A stretch of 64,000 nt of DNA, taken from positions 24,920,589 through 24,984,588 of the forward strand of contig CM067304.1 of NCBI GenBank assembly GCA_034231615.1, given 5' to 3'. Below, piece by piece: positions 1 through 9,941 of the stretch. Every line of letters begins with the position of its first letter. Positions within the stretch are counted from its first letter, which is position 1. A program made the position numbers and the translations under genes. Source of the stretch: Meghimatium bilineatum. Taxonomy: Eukaryota > Mollusca > Gastropoda > Stylommatophora > Philomycidae. The notes beneath the pieces were generated by a model. The model searched no databases. It saw only the letters and a program-made list of their open reading frames with translations, and was not told the DNA's origin.

Positions 1-344
1 CGTGATTACAGTCACATCATGAAAGCTATGCATATTATACCAAAGTTGGAATGGAACTGCTCATATTATAAAAACATTGGAATGTAGGCACATGTTCTTG
101 TACTGTAACCTCTTGACAGAAAGCATGCTGCTCTGTTCAGAAGGATGGGGAGTACATTTGGGGAATTCTGAGCACAAGAAAGTCAAACCTTTACACATTT
201 TGAGAAACCAGTTGAAATATTGATCCTGTCAGTTTTTTTATGGAATCTGTAAAGCTATATTACTGGGTACTTTGTTTTTATTTTCACATTTTAGTATACA
301 GTCCAAATTACTGTCTATGGAAGGTCACCAAGACACTCTCTCTA

Positions 345-1420
345 TATGACATGTCTTTTACAGAACATTGTCCTCACTGCCACTCTGTAAGCCTCACGGT
401 TCTGTGCAAGCTGCCCAGCTTCAACCAGTGTCATGTTCAGAAGGTCTTTGCCGTCGTGTCCACTGTAGTCTTGGTCTGCTTTTGTATCTTTCCTGGAACT
501 TTGTCCTCCATGATTAATCTTTCTAAACCATTGTGTCTTTTTAAATATCCAAATATGTTTGTTTGCATTTTTTGATAGTTTTGGGGAGCCATTCTTCTTC
601 TATGTTCAGATCTTTGTGAAAATCTGTGTGGTTCGTCTTTCTGTCTATGATATTCTTAAGACCTTTCTATAACATTTCATTTTGAATGCCGATATTTTCT
701 TTTCCATTGCAGATGTTGTTATTTTTGTTGTCGATATCTAAATGCTGATGCGTATAGCTACTCTTGTCAGCACAATGCCATTCTTAAAAAAGTGCAGGTC
801 TTCTGAAGTTGGCTTTACTGCAGTCTTTGTCATCTGTGGTGTGGAGACAGTTGTTAGGATTGGTCAATGGTCACTGCCCACATCATCTAGGACTGTTTTG
901 GCACTGTTGTCTGCTATATCATATGACACAAATGTTTTTTGTAAGATCACTGCTAATCTATTTCTGATCTCTGCAGAGCAATCTCTCTGTGATGTTGATG
1001 GTTTACCCATGATAAAGATTTGTCGTTGAAGTTTCTGATATTTTCTAGTTGTTCTTTTGTTCTCAATGACTATTGTAGGTGAGAGTTCATCTCTGAGATA
1101 ACATTTTTGGGGTGGTTTTTTTTGTGTGCATTGAGGAAAATATTTTGTGTCTCATCATGATGTTTTTGACTGACATAATCATGTGTTCTAAACCTCTGGG
1201 ACTCCTTGATATTAGTGTGATGTTATCTGCATACTTCATTTCTGGAATTTTGTGTCCTCTGATTTTAAGAGGTGGAAACTCTTCATAATGTGAGAATTCT
1301 CGTACAGTTTGAGGTTTTTTGCATATATGTTCAAAAAGTGTGGTGAGAGGATGCATCCCTGTCTGACTTCTTTTTTGGATCTCGAACCAGTCAGATATTT
1401 CTCCTTCAAGGCGGACAAAC
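345..1420 (-). mobile_element. Family A non-LTR retrotransposon remnant (RT to 3' end)
   Basis: Read on the minus strand this is a decayed LINE. Near 1340-1360 it shows the reverse-transcriptase motif VRQGCILSP. Near 1215-1250 comes the catalytic-loop equivalent KYADN, where the second Asp of YADD is Asn. The end is a basic tail around 480-530 (GLERLIMEDKVPGK). Stops and frameshifts break it throughout, so it cannot encode an enzyme. The last ~200 bp closely resemble the 9000-9360, 40330-40540 and 43690-43880 fragments, which defines the family. It is 5'-truncated in the RT domain. Confidence 0.75.
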
Positions 1421-1517
1421 TATTGTCTATAGAATGTCACTAAGACAGTCTAACCTGTTATCTATGGGAGGTCACCAAAGGCAGTCCAAACTATTATCTA
1501 TGTCTATTACTAATAGA

Positions 1518-1803
1518 GGAGCACGCTAGCCTAGTTGATAGTGAGCGTGCTTTCTATCACTGGGTTACAGCGTGCCAGGTTCGAAACCACATCCGGACAC
1601 ACAAAAATCTGGGTTGTGAATTCTCGCTTGACACGACCACTCTTCCAGTCGACTCAGCTGTAAATGAGTACCTGATGCATGTGTTAGAGGAGGTAAAGAC
1701 AGCAAGGAAGGGAACTGGCCATCCCACCTAATAGTTGCTGCGACTTAGTACATGAAGAGCTATCTTCATCCCCGATGGCAGGTTGCTGCCATGGTCATGG
1801 TTT
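1518..1803 (+). mobile_element. tRNA-headed SINE, copy 1
   Basis: A 286-bp element begins with a tRNA-like pol III promoter: an A-box-like TAGCCTAGTTGATAGTGAGC and a B box GGTTCGAAACC about 40 bp later. A body beginning near 1640 follows. A second copy with the same head and body lies at 14905-15178. It is flanked by an 8-bp direct repeat, CTAATAGA, at 1510-1517 and 1804-1811, which fits a target-site duplication. It is non-coding. Confidence 0.75.
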
Positions 1804-1929
1804 CTAATAGACCCGGCACACAAAAAAATGTCATACCGATCGCAACGACGCAAATTTTAAAAAGCGACTGTAAGGGGCAAGTAATAATGGCGACGCTCGG
1901 TGACTCTAATTGCGATCTGGTTAATTATA

Positions 1930-2522
1930 CAGTGGATAGATGATAAAACAATTTCAATAATTACTACAATCCATAAAGCAAATAAATGTACATATATAAA
2001 GCGAAGAACAAAGGTAAATGGAGTTTTTATGGAGATTCAAATCAGGCAGCCTAATGTTGTTAAAGATTACAATAAGTATATGAAAGGGGTAGATAAAAGT
2101 GATCAACTGATAAGTAAATATAACTGTCTTAGAAAAACAAAAAAATACTGGAAGACAATTTTCTTCCATCTCATTGATATTGCTACGGTAAATGCCTATA
2201 TATTGTTTCAAGATTGTAGAAGAAAGAATTCAGATGTAGAGGCTTTAAAAAGACCAAATAGATATAGTCAGTTAAATTTTATGGAGTTAGGAAATATAGA
2301 ATATGATGATGTTCCATTTGCTGGAAAGGTGGCTACTTTCTCACGGCACGCAATGGACCCCGAATTTACTAAAATAAAGTGAAATTGTAAGCTCTGCTAT
2401 AGTAAGTCAAAAGTTGAGAGAAAGAGTAAAGTGAGATGTAAAGTCTGTGATACATATTTATGTTTCCATGGTGACAGAAATTGCCATCAGAAAATCAGAA
2501 TATCACAAATCATAAAAACTTA
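1930..2522 (+). mobile_element. piggyBac transposase C-terminal remnant
   Basis: The translation matches the last third of piggyBac transposases (DDE_Tnp_1_7). It has a strand like WIDDKTISIITTIH, then the hallmark DYNKYMKGVDKSDQL (third catalytic Asp, near 2090), then a KYWKTIFFHLIDIATVNAYILF helix (2140-2205). After a TGA at 2380-2382 the same frame continues into the cysteine-rich zinc-binding tail CKLCYSKSK..CKVCDTYLC..CH. The first two catalytic Asp regions are missing, so it is a dead fragment. No matching termini were identified. Confidence 0.85.
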
Positions 2523-2786
2523 AAACAACAACTAACAATCTTGTAATATTTTTTTAATTTATCAGTTAAAACAATTCACAGACACAATAACATCACATTA
2601 GCATCTTGTAGTAATATTCTCAACAATTTTTGAATTAATATTATACCCATATGTGATGTTTACACAATTGAAAATAAATATATATAGCTGTAAATAATTT
2701 TTTTTTTACAAAAAGTCATGCAATATATAGATTTTTTTGTAAATTTTCTGTTCATACATCTATTGATACATCTGACCCATTATTTG

Positions 2787-2843
<57 letters not shown>

Positions 2844-3056
2844 ATCAAATGTAATACAAACTAAACTTTGCATGTTTTTCTTGTCATGCTTTTTTGTTTT
2901 GTTTTTTGTGAGTGTCATTTACAAAATTTTAAAATAATTGATCACATTTTGTTAAATTCTAAACCAAAACGTCATGCCAGATCATAATTTTGCTCAGGAT
3001 ACATAGAGCATTGTATCCTGAACAAAATTACAAATGATGCACTGCTGTATCATTTC
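2523..3056. other. AT-rich spacer with (TA)n and a short hairpin
   Basis: No gene is visible. The stretch holds an AT-rich sequence downstream of the piggyBac fragment, a (TA)n run at about 2792-2840, and an 18-bp-stem hairpin at 2985-3030. It may be the 3' flank of the piggyBac element. Confidence 0.6.
2985..3030. repeat. Inverted repeat, 18-bp arms
   Basis: The left arm (2985-3002, TAATTTTGCTCAGGATAC) pairs with the right arm (3013-3030) around a 10-base loop. There is one mismatch, which would be a G-U pair in RNA. It is too short for a typical animal miRNA precursor. Confidence 0.7.
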
Positions 3057-3069
3057 ATTTGTAACTTTT

Positions 3070-3302
3070 CGCACATATGTTGTTAGGGCCCAAAAGGGGA
3101 GCAAAAAATAGCAACATAGTTTACCTTCCATGCATGTCGTACAAAGCGACTAAGGAGGTTATGGGATGGAGTCGGATGTGTCAGGCCGAAAGGCGCAGAT
3201 ATCGCAGCAGCTCTGTAAACCTTGACACAACGCATTCCGTTCTCCGGACTACATCCTGCTAATCTGCAGGAGTTTGAGAACAAACGCAGAAGAAGAAGAA
3301 GA
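3070..3302 (+). mobile_element. SINE-A copy with target duplication
   Basis: This SINE starts with a GGGCCCAAAAGGGGAGCAAA block and ends with GTTTGAGAACAAACGCAGAAGAAGAAG. It matches the copies at 17947-18211 and 43131-43407. It is flanked by ATTTGTAACTTTT (3057-3069) and ATTTGTAATTTTT (3303-3315), a 13-bp target duplication with one change. Short open frames on both strands here are by-products of the SINE. Confidence 0.8.
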
Positions 3303-4017
3303 ATTTGTAATTTTTACAAATTTTTAAAGAAAATGGATATATAATTTTATTTAAAAGGGGAAAAATGCCATGTCTGTAAAGTGTTAAAGCCCACAAGGTG
3401 GCCATCGTTAAAGTTACTATGTCTTGATGTGTGGATGTGGTGTTTAAGCTAAAATTCTGGCTTAAAAGTGCTGTGAAATGTGATAAAATTAATTTCAATA
3501 CACATACGATGACCTTAGCACAAAATGATGCATTCATTGTTGTTGGGATGGAAGCGATGAACTGTGACAGACCCGATCGGTAACCGCAGGTGGAAAAAAT
3601 TGTTAATATGTGTGACCTGTTTTATAACAAGAGTCAGAAGTTCAGGACAACTATCCGCAAGACTGCAATCATACAGCCAAGATTTATTAAAATTCATTAG
3701 GAGAATATTATAAAAGGGAACAGTATGGGTCTATGTATATACTGTCAATTAGGGGGATGTGAAACGAACTTACATATATTTCCCATAGTCAATATTTGTG
3801 ATCTTTGGTTCACGCACATTTATTGCGCTCAATGACATTACGTCATTTGCAGATCTTGTCGCCGGAATTTAAAAATTGCTTATAGTTTCTATGCGTGGAA
3901 ATTAGAGCTTGCAACGATTTAATGCAATGACCCATTAACAGAATGGCAGCTCATTTACAAATGATATTAAATCGTCGTTAGACTACATGAAGCAACAAGT
4001 GTGTAGTTTAAATTCAC
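3303..4017. other. Non-coding spacer (LIS1 intron)
   Basis: No gene, RNA or recognisable transposon was seen. Short open frames of 60-90 codons lack any family resemblance. Confidence 0.5.
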
Positions 4018-4480
4018 AGGTCCTTCCAGGGTGTTGTCTGGCCCTGAAACGGGAGCAAAGAATAGCAACACTGTTTACTGTCCATTCATGTCGTAAGAGG
4101 TGGCAAAAGAAATTATGCGGTGGAGCTGGCTGTCCCATCCCATATAGAGCCAAAGTGACCCCAGAAGTCATGCTGAAGTCAGATCAGGCAGAAAGGCGGA
4201 TATTGCAGCAAAGCTGTAAACCATTTCTCAACACATTATATTCTCTTACATCCTGATAATATGAAGGAGTTTGAGAATAAACGGAGAAGTAACCAAATTT
4301 AACTAACGTTTGCTGTTGAAAGGAGCTTACCTCACCATAAGAGGTACATTTTACTCTGATAACCAACATGAAAATCGTGTGATTTCGGCTGGGGAGCATG
4401 AAATATGTTGTGCTACTGGTTTACAGCAGCGCTGCATTATTTGTGTCTTCCAACCCAGCACATTCAATTTTGGCATGTCT
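4018..4480 (+). mobile_element. Diverged SINE-A copy plus related fragment
   Basis: Positions 4030-4290 contain the SINE-A blocks in order but with many changes: a GGCCCTGAAACGGGAGCAAAG start, the CATTCATGTCGTAAGAGGTGGC middle, the CCCATCCCATATAG segment, and the GTTTGAGAATAAACGGAGAAG tail. A second SINE-like piece, related to the fragment at about 23450-23640, follows to 4480. No clear target duplication was found, so this copy looks older than the one at 3070. Confidence 0.6.
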
Positions 4481-4639
4481 TTGCTTGTATAAATGGGATT
4501 GTAACTCTAAAAAAAAAATTAGAAATTTATGTTCTAGTAGATCTTTGTTATTGGTTATTTACTGCATACTATATTGGGTAGTATAATGCCATAATTTGTG
4601 ATTACTTTTCACCTCTAGGCTAATTCTTTTTTTTTTTAG

Positions 4640-4711
4640 TTTCGTGTTCAGCAGATATGACTATAAAACTCTGGGATTTCAATGGATATGAATGCATTAA
4701 AACATTGTTTG
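4640..4711 (+). CDS. PAFAH1B1: LIS1 exon a (WD40 repeat, [11 protein letters not shown])
   Basis: A TTTTTTTAG acceptor precedes the exon and a GTGAGT donor follows it. The frame reads [20 protein letters not shown] then TLFG, almost identical to animal LIS1. The two leading bases complete a codon from an upstream exon outside the window. It ends in phase 1, with G completed by GA of the next exon. This is the end of one WD40 blade with its characteristic LWD. Confidence 0.95.
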
Positions 4712-4952
4712 GTGAGTACTCATTTCTGTTTTGATTTATCAGAAATGCAATAAGAATGCACTATAAGTTTAGGATCTTGAGGGGAGGGGCGGTGGGACCT
4801 GCACTACAGATTGAGGAAAATGAGTACAAAGTGTAAATGATGTATTCCCCAAGGGGTAAATGTAAATAAAGTAAATAGGTTACTAGAAAACTATCAATAG
4901 AAAATAATAAAATATAGAAAATAACAATAAAACAAAGAACAAATACAATTGT

Positions 4953-4985
4953 CAATGTGTCGGTCCAATTGGGACCTTTATCAAG
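4953..4985 (-). repeat. Penelope-type CTTGATAAAGGTCC..GGACC motif
   Basis: On the minus strand the sequence reads CTTGATAAAGGTCCCAATTG followed by GACCGACACATTG. It resembles the CTGATGA-stem-GAAA core seen in many Penelope-like retroelements, but both core boxes are altered. Related copies lie at 19053-19084 and 58374-58409. About 100 bp of AT-rich flank is also shared with the 58 kb copy. The family assignment is inference. Confidence 0.4.
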
Positions 4986-5099
4986 ACAACAAAAACAGTT
5001 AAGAACACAAAACCATAACGAATATAAACAAAATTGATTTCTCCGACCAGGAAATCAACATACTAGAATACAGTATTTCATAATTTAGACATATTGAAC

Positions 5100-5370
5100 A
5101 CATCGATATGCACTTGTTGAAATTGTGTTGCACTGGATCTGTTGTTGCTGGGTGTTGATTTCCTGAAACAGTTGACGACCACCTTTTTGAATGCCTAGCG
5201 CTGTATGACATCAGGTAAATGCTTCTCCCTCCAGGGCCAGATAAATGGAACACATTATATGGAACAAAACAACAACTCACAAACACATACATATATCACA
5301 CAATGGCATTGGGTCAAAGGGAATGAGCTCATGGACAGCTGGATCAACAACCAACCATCTGCTGATTTAT
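5100..5370 (+). mobile_element. Family D LINE 3'-end fragment
   Basis: This stretch matches, in opposite orientation, the 3' end of the RNase H LINE at 59920-61450. Shared text includes CAGGGCCAGATAAATGGAACAC and the ACACAATGGCATTGGGTCAAAGG block, and it ends near CAACCAACC. Only the region after the coding part and the last codons remain. Confidence 0.7.
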
Positions 5371-5739
5371 GTCTATTTTGTTTCATCTTGTAATATAACT
5401 GTTTATTTGCTATTTTATGTTATCAGCTAGTTTATATCTATTTTTTATATGCTAGTTTATGCCTGGTGTTTATCTGCTGGTTTATATGCTGGTGTATGTC
5501 TGTGTTATCAGGCTAATGGGAGAATAGGAGATCAAAGTAACACTGTCATGGCCATCTGTCACTGTCGATAGTGCTATACCTGCAGCTGTGAAAGGATCCA
5601 GCGTGCTTGACTCACTAGTGTTTAATTGGTCTCTAGTTGATGGTACTGCAACCAACTCTCTCATACTACTGGCCTATTAGTGATATGGCCACATACATCT
5701 ATTGTTCTGTGGAAGGGGCAGAACAGCGAACATATTAGT

Positions 5740-5960
5740 TACCATGCCGAAGTCTGACATGTTGGGTCATTGGTGCAAATAAAAAGATGACACCAAATCT
5801 CATATGTCTGGACTACATCCTGCTGGGAATCTAGTAGGGCCATTGTCCTGCTACAAGAGATCCAGTGGGAGTTTGAGAACAAACAAAAAAAGGTAAAAAC
5901 TATCACCTGCCATGAATGTCGTACAAGGTGACTAAGGATGTTGGAGGTGGGGGTTGACAA
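5740..5960 (+). mobile_element. SINE-B fragment followed by SINE-A fragment
   Basis: Positions 5800-5890 carry GGACTACATCCTGCTGGGAATC through GGGAGTTTGAGAACAAAC, matching the SINE-B copies at 27749-27910 and 42712-42870. Positions 5890-5960 carry the SINE-A middle (CATGAATGTCGTACAAGGTGACTAAGGATG). Confidence 0.6.
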
Positions 5961-6368
5961 CCTGATTCCTTGATCTCAGTTTTGAAGCCTGCAAAGACAC
6001 ATGCCTGGACTGTAGGGAGGGAATAGATCCTTATATTTGAAACATTCCTTGAGACTGCAAGAAAGTCATGCTAAAATCCTGTGTGGAGTAGTAAGTGGCC
6101 AAGCTAATGGCAGTTCACCCTACAGCCACATTGAGTGAATTGGTAATCTGGGACTGCAAAAAGCTTTGGTAAACTTCCACATCCAAAATATAATGCCAGA
6201 AAATTGCAGGAGATAGAAGTAAAACTCAACTGCCTGTCAATGGAACTAGAGAGACAAACTCATCAGCACCATATTAAACATTTGATTCTCAATAACCATT
6301 TATATACTTGCATGTGCTCAATATGATACATATAACTAACTGAATATCTACTGTGATCTGTTTTACAG

Positions 6369-6471
6369 GACATGACCACAATGTATCCAGTGTTACGTTC
6401 ATGCCATCTGGAGATTTTGTGGTATCTGCATCCAGAGACAAGACCATTAAGATGTGGGAGGTGGCCACTGG
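6369..6471 (+). CDS. PAFAH1B1: LIS1 exon b ([20 protein letters not shown])
   Basis: The acceptor is TTTTACAG and the donor is GTAAGT. The exon reads [20 protein letters not shown] then [15 protein letters not shown], matching the LIS1 WD40 blade that starts at GHDHNVSSV. It enters in phase 1 and leaves in phase 2, with GG completed by C of the next exon. The Asp of the RDKT turn and the MWEV strand are kept. Confidence 0.96.
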
Positions 6472-6529
6472 GTAAGTCTGTTTTTTAAAAAAAGTTATAA
6501 ATTAAAGCATTTTGATAGTATTACAGTCA

Positions 6530-7890
6530 GTTGATGTGAGTTCCCACTTGTACTCATGTGGTGGAGAAACAACAAAACTGCTCACCGCTATATGAGTTAT
6601 ATCTGCTTGTACTTGTACTCATGTGGTGGAACAGCACAAGTATTCACTAGATTTGAGTTTTATCTACATGCACTCTTTCAACATCTAGTTTATCGAGTTT
6701 TATCTACATTCAAACACCAGAAACTATGGGAGATAATGAACAGCGTGGGTTTCCCAAGACATCTGATTCATCTAATAGAGGAACTTTACCAAGATCAAAA
6801 GGCTGCAATGAAGTTAGAGGGCAATCTCTCAGAGTGGTTTGAGGTACAGAATGGAGTACGGCAGGGATACACACTCTCCCTATACCTGTTCAACATCTAC
6901 ACAGAAAGTATAATGAGGAATGTGAGAGAAGACATACACAACACTGACTACCACGCTTTAAATATCAGTGGATTCAAAATCCCAGAACTATGCTGCGCAG
7001 ACGACACAGCGCTTCTTTCAAATGACATAAAGGGATTGGAACAACTAATCAAGAACACAAAGAAATATAGCGAAGCACAAAATTTGTATTTAAACATGCA
7101 AAAAATAATCATGTCAACAGATATAACAATACAACAACCAAAAATCAGAATAAACAATACTGAGATAGAATGTGTGGATAAATTTGAATACTTAGGAGCA
7201 AACATCAATGGTGCAGGAGACTGCATGTCAGAAATAAGGAAAAGTATGGCAATGGCATTTTGTAAAATAACACGGTGGAAAAACAACAAAATAGAAACGA
7301 AATTGCTAATGTTACAAACTTTTTTTTTTCCGGTTGCAACATACAGCTGTGAAACATGGACCCTAAGTAAAACAGCGGCAAAGAAGATCAACGTCTTCGA
7401 GCTGAAATGCTACAGAAGAATACTTAGAATATCATGGAAGGAAAAAAAAATCAGAAACTCAGATATTATAAACACATTGAAGATTCGAGAGTGTTGGTTA
7501 CTAAACACAATAACAAAAAGAAAACTACACCAGTTTGGTCATATAAAGAGACATAACTGTTTAGAAAAACAAATAATGGAGGGAAGAGTACCTGGGAAGA
7601 GGAGAAAGGGCAGACCAAGAAGACGATGGACGGACAACATTAAAGAGAACATGAATACATCACTAGAAAATGCAAGCCGCATCGCCCAAGACAGAGGGGT
7701 TCAGAGAGTTAATTTGGAAGACAACGTTCTTGAAGGAATACATCACATGACACAGCACTCATGTGGTGGAGTAACACAAGTATTCACTTCATGTGAGTTA
7801 TATCTGCTTGTACTCATGTGGTAGGAGCAGCACAAGTATTCAATGGATGTGAGCTATATCTGCTTGTACTCATGTAGTGGAGGAACAAAA
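6530..7890 (+). repeat. Minisatellite interrupted by a LINE
   Basis: Imperfect ~57-bp units (ACTCATGTGGTGGA..CACAAGTATTCA..GAGTTATATCTGC) lie on both sides of the LINE. About two to three copies are at 6530-6700 and about three at 7765-7890. The LINE therefore appears to have landed inside the array. The first ~50 codons and last ~20 codons of the open frame spanning 6556-7824 are array sequence rather than LINE. Confidence 0.65.
6700..7760 (+). mobile_element. Family A' LINE: RT palm, thumb and C-terminal domain
   Basis: A 422-codon open frame (6556-7824) covers the second half of a non-LTR reverse transcriptase. Visible in order: KLWEIMNSVGFPRHLIHLI (residues 56-74), GVRQGYTLSL (100-109, usually GVRQGC.LSP), the catalytic loop CADD (147-150, Cys in place of the usual Tyr/Phe), a CETWTLS motif, then LKCYRRILRIS. 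It ends with the basic IMEGRVPGKRRKGRPRRRW segment near the C-terminus. The endonuclease and the first RT motifs, including the first catalytic Asp, are missing, so it is 5'-truncated and inactive although long and open. A related 3' piece is at 57430-57765. Confidence 0.85.
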
Positions 7891-8351
7891 CATCAGCTAC
7901 ATATGTACAACACAAGATTATAACTTGGACCCAGGATGAAAAAACACATGTTGAAATGGCATACAGAAGTTGCAGAGGCCAAAGATTTTAAGGTCATAAT
8001 AATAACCTAAAGCACTTTCAATGACACAGGGAAACTTGAAATGTCGAAACAAATCACACTGTAAAAATAAGATATTATATATATATATCATATACTCTAT
8101 AAAAACAAACTTTCATTGCTGCATGTTGTTTTCCTGTGAAGGAGTGCATGGAGGCTTTCTATGGGCTGTGGAAATTGATCAGATTGATGATAAAGCTTCA
8201 CAATAATATTTGTATACAATAATGCTTTGAGTCGCGTGGGGGGAAATTAAATCTCGACACCAATCGTTGTTATTGGAAGTCATATGTAGTTCTGTGATGT
8301 AAATGCGCTTTTTAGAGTGTTATAGAGAAAATGACAGAACATGGCTGTTAT

Positions 8352-8456
8352 ACTATAGATTATTTTCTATTATATTATAGATTATTTTCTATTATATTAT
8401 AGATTATTTTCTATTATATTATAGATTATTTTCTATTATATTATAGATTATTTTCT
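8352..8456. repeat. 22-bp AT-rich tandem repeat, about 5 copies
   Basis: The unit TATAGATTATTTTCTATTAT(AT) is repeated about five times with almost no divergence. Confidence 0.9.
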
Positions 8457-8604
8457 TTGCAATATAAAATTCATCCTATTCATATTTATTATTTCTGACA
8501 ACTTATACTTATTTATTAGATTTGTATTAATGGTAACACATAAATATTTATGCATGTTAATATCATTTTAAAGACATCTTAAGTTGAGAAATTAATATCT
8601 GCAG

Positions 8605-8701
8605 CTACTGTGTGAAAACATACACAGGGCACAGGGAGTGGGTTCGAATGGTGAAAATCTACCAAGATGGCTCCTTGTTGGCAAGTTGTTCCAATGATCA
8701 G
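8605..8701 (+). CDS. PAFAH1B1: LIS1 exon c ([23 protein letters not shown])
   Basis: The acceptor is ATCTGCAG and the donor is GTAACA. The exon encodes [20 protein letters not shown] then [12 protein letters not shown], matching the LIS1 blade with GHREWVRMV. One leading base completes the Gly codon from exon b; it leaves in phase 0. Confidence 0.96.
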
Positions 8702-8999
8702 GTAACAGATATGTGGAACAAATTTATTATTGTTGCAGATATTTTCTTGTATATTAATACATGATATTTCAGTTTTGTGTGTTGTTTTTATAAGTGGGAA
8801 AAAACTGTTCATCCCATACTCTGGGGAGAAATATGTTCATTGATGCTTAAAGGCACAGTCTGGGAATCTCATTAGTGAAGTCATCTTTGCTTTGTGTTTA
8901 CAGTGTTGCAGGTTTGGCCTCAATCTCTGGTTAACATGTACATTTTGTGGAAGTCTGATTATTGAATGAGCTACAGGGTTGTATACTATCTCTCTATGT

Positions 9000-9360
9000 G
9001 ACATGTCCTTTGCAGAACATTGTCCACACTGCCACTCTGTAAGTCGCACAGTTCTGTGCGAGCTGTCCAGCTTCTTCCAGTGTCATGTTCAGATGGTCTT
9101 CGATGTCATTTGTCCATCATAGTCTTGGTCTACCTCTGTTCTTTTTCCAGGAACCTTCCCCTCCATGATTAATCTTTCCAAACCATTGTGTCTTTTTATA
9201 TGTCAGAAATATGTCAGTTTGCATTTTCCTGATAGTTTTGAGTAGTCAGTCTTCTTTTATGTTCAGATATTTGTGGACATCTGTGTTAGATATTCTTAGG
9301 ACCTTTCTGTAGCATTTAAAATGCAGATAATTTCTTTTCCATTGTCGATGTCAGTGCTCA
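9000..9360 (-). mobile_element. Family A LINE 3' fragment
   Basis: The reverse complement holds the family A C-terminal tail (GLERLIMEGKVPGK near 9160-9190) and the run ending in GACATGTCACATAGAG. It matches 345-560 and 40330-40540. Frames are broken and only the end of the element is present. Confidence 0.75.
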
Positions 9361-9624
9361 AGCCTCGACCGTATGTTGCCACTGAAAGGATATAGTTTCT
9401 TAGTAGTTGTGTAACTTTGTTTTTCTTTTGCCCAACACGGCTCATATGGAAGAAATAAGGTCTGGGACCTAGGGACACAAAGGGTGGTAACTATCAGCTC
9501 GTCTTGTGATATATACCCCCTCTGATTAGAAGTCTCATTCAATAGGAATTGCACTACGCTGAAAGCTGAAGCCTCCTGGGTATGTAAGAAAGCTCGGAGA
9601 AACCTACCCACTCTTTACTCACAA

Positions 9625-9722
9625 TATATATATATATTGATAGCTATATATATGTATATATATGTATATTTATGTATATATATATATGTATATATGTGTG
9701 TGTGTATATATATATGTATATA
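9625..9722. repeat. TA/TATG/TG microsatellite
   Basis: Alternating TATATA, TATGTA and GTGTGT runs. A small Tyr/Ile-rich open frame across it is low-complexity. Confidence 0.85.
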
Positions 9723-9809
9723 GAAATATAACTGGTTTAAATTTAGGTCAGATTGATAAACATTTCAAATTTGTATATTTGAATCATGCTATATTTTTTT
9801 ATGACCTAG

Positions 9810-9941
9810 ACTGTTCGAGTTTGGGTGACGGCCACCAAGGAATGCAAGGCTGAGCTACGGGAACATGAGCATGTAGTGGAATGTATAGCCTGGGCCCCAG
9901 ATTCAGCTCAACCTGCTATCAATGAAGCTGCAGGAACAGAG
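9810..9941 (+). CDS. PAFAH1B1: LIS1 exon d ([21 protein letters not shown])
   Basis: The acceptor is GACCTAG and the donor is GTACCT. The 132-bp exon encodes 44 residues including [20 protein letters not shown] and [14 protein letters not shown], phase 0 on both sides. The variable loop ([12 protein letters not shown]) differs most from vertebrate LIS1 but has the same length. Confidence 0.96.

Larger units (their letters stand above)
4712..6368. other. LIS1 intron with fragments of LINE, SINE and a Penelope-like motif
   Basis: The intron contains a short hammerhead/Penelope-like motif (4953-4985), a family D LINE end (about 5100-5370) and SINE pieces (5740-5960). Positions 5375-5740 and 5960-6360 show nothing I can identify. 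Confidence 0.6.

Noticed and set aside
240-575. 111-codon open frame on the + strand
   Set aside because: It lies antisense to the family A LINE tail and has no domain resemblance.
1930-2522. Domesticated piggyBac host gene
   Set aside because: Only the C-terminal third remains, with an in-frame TGA; no sign of preserved function.
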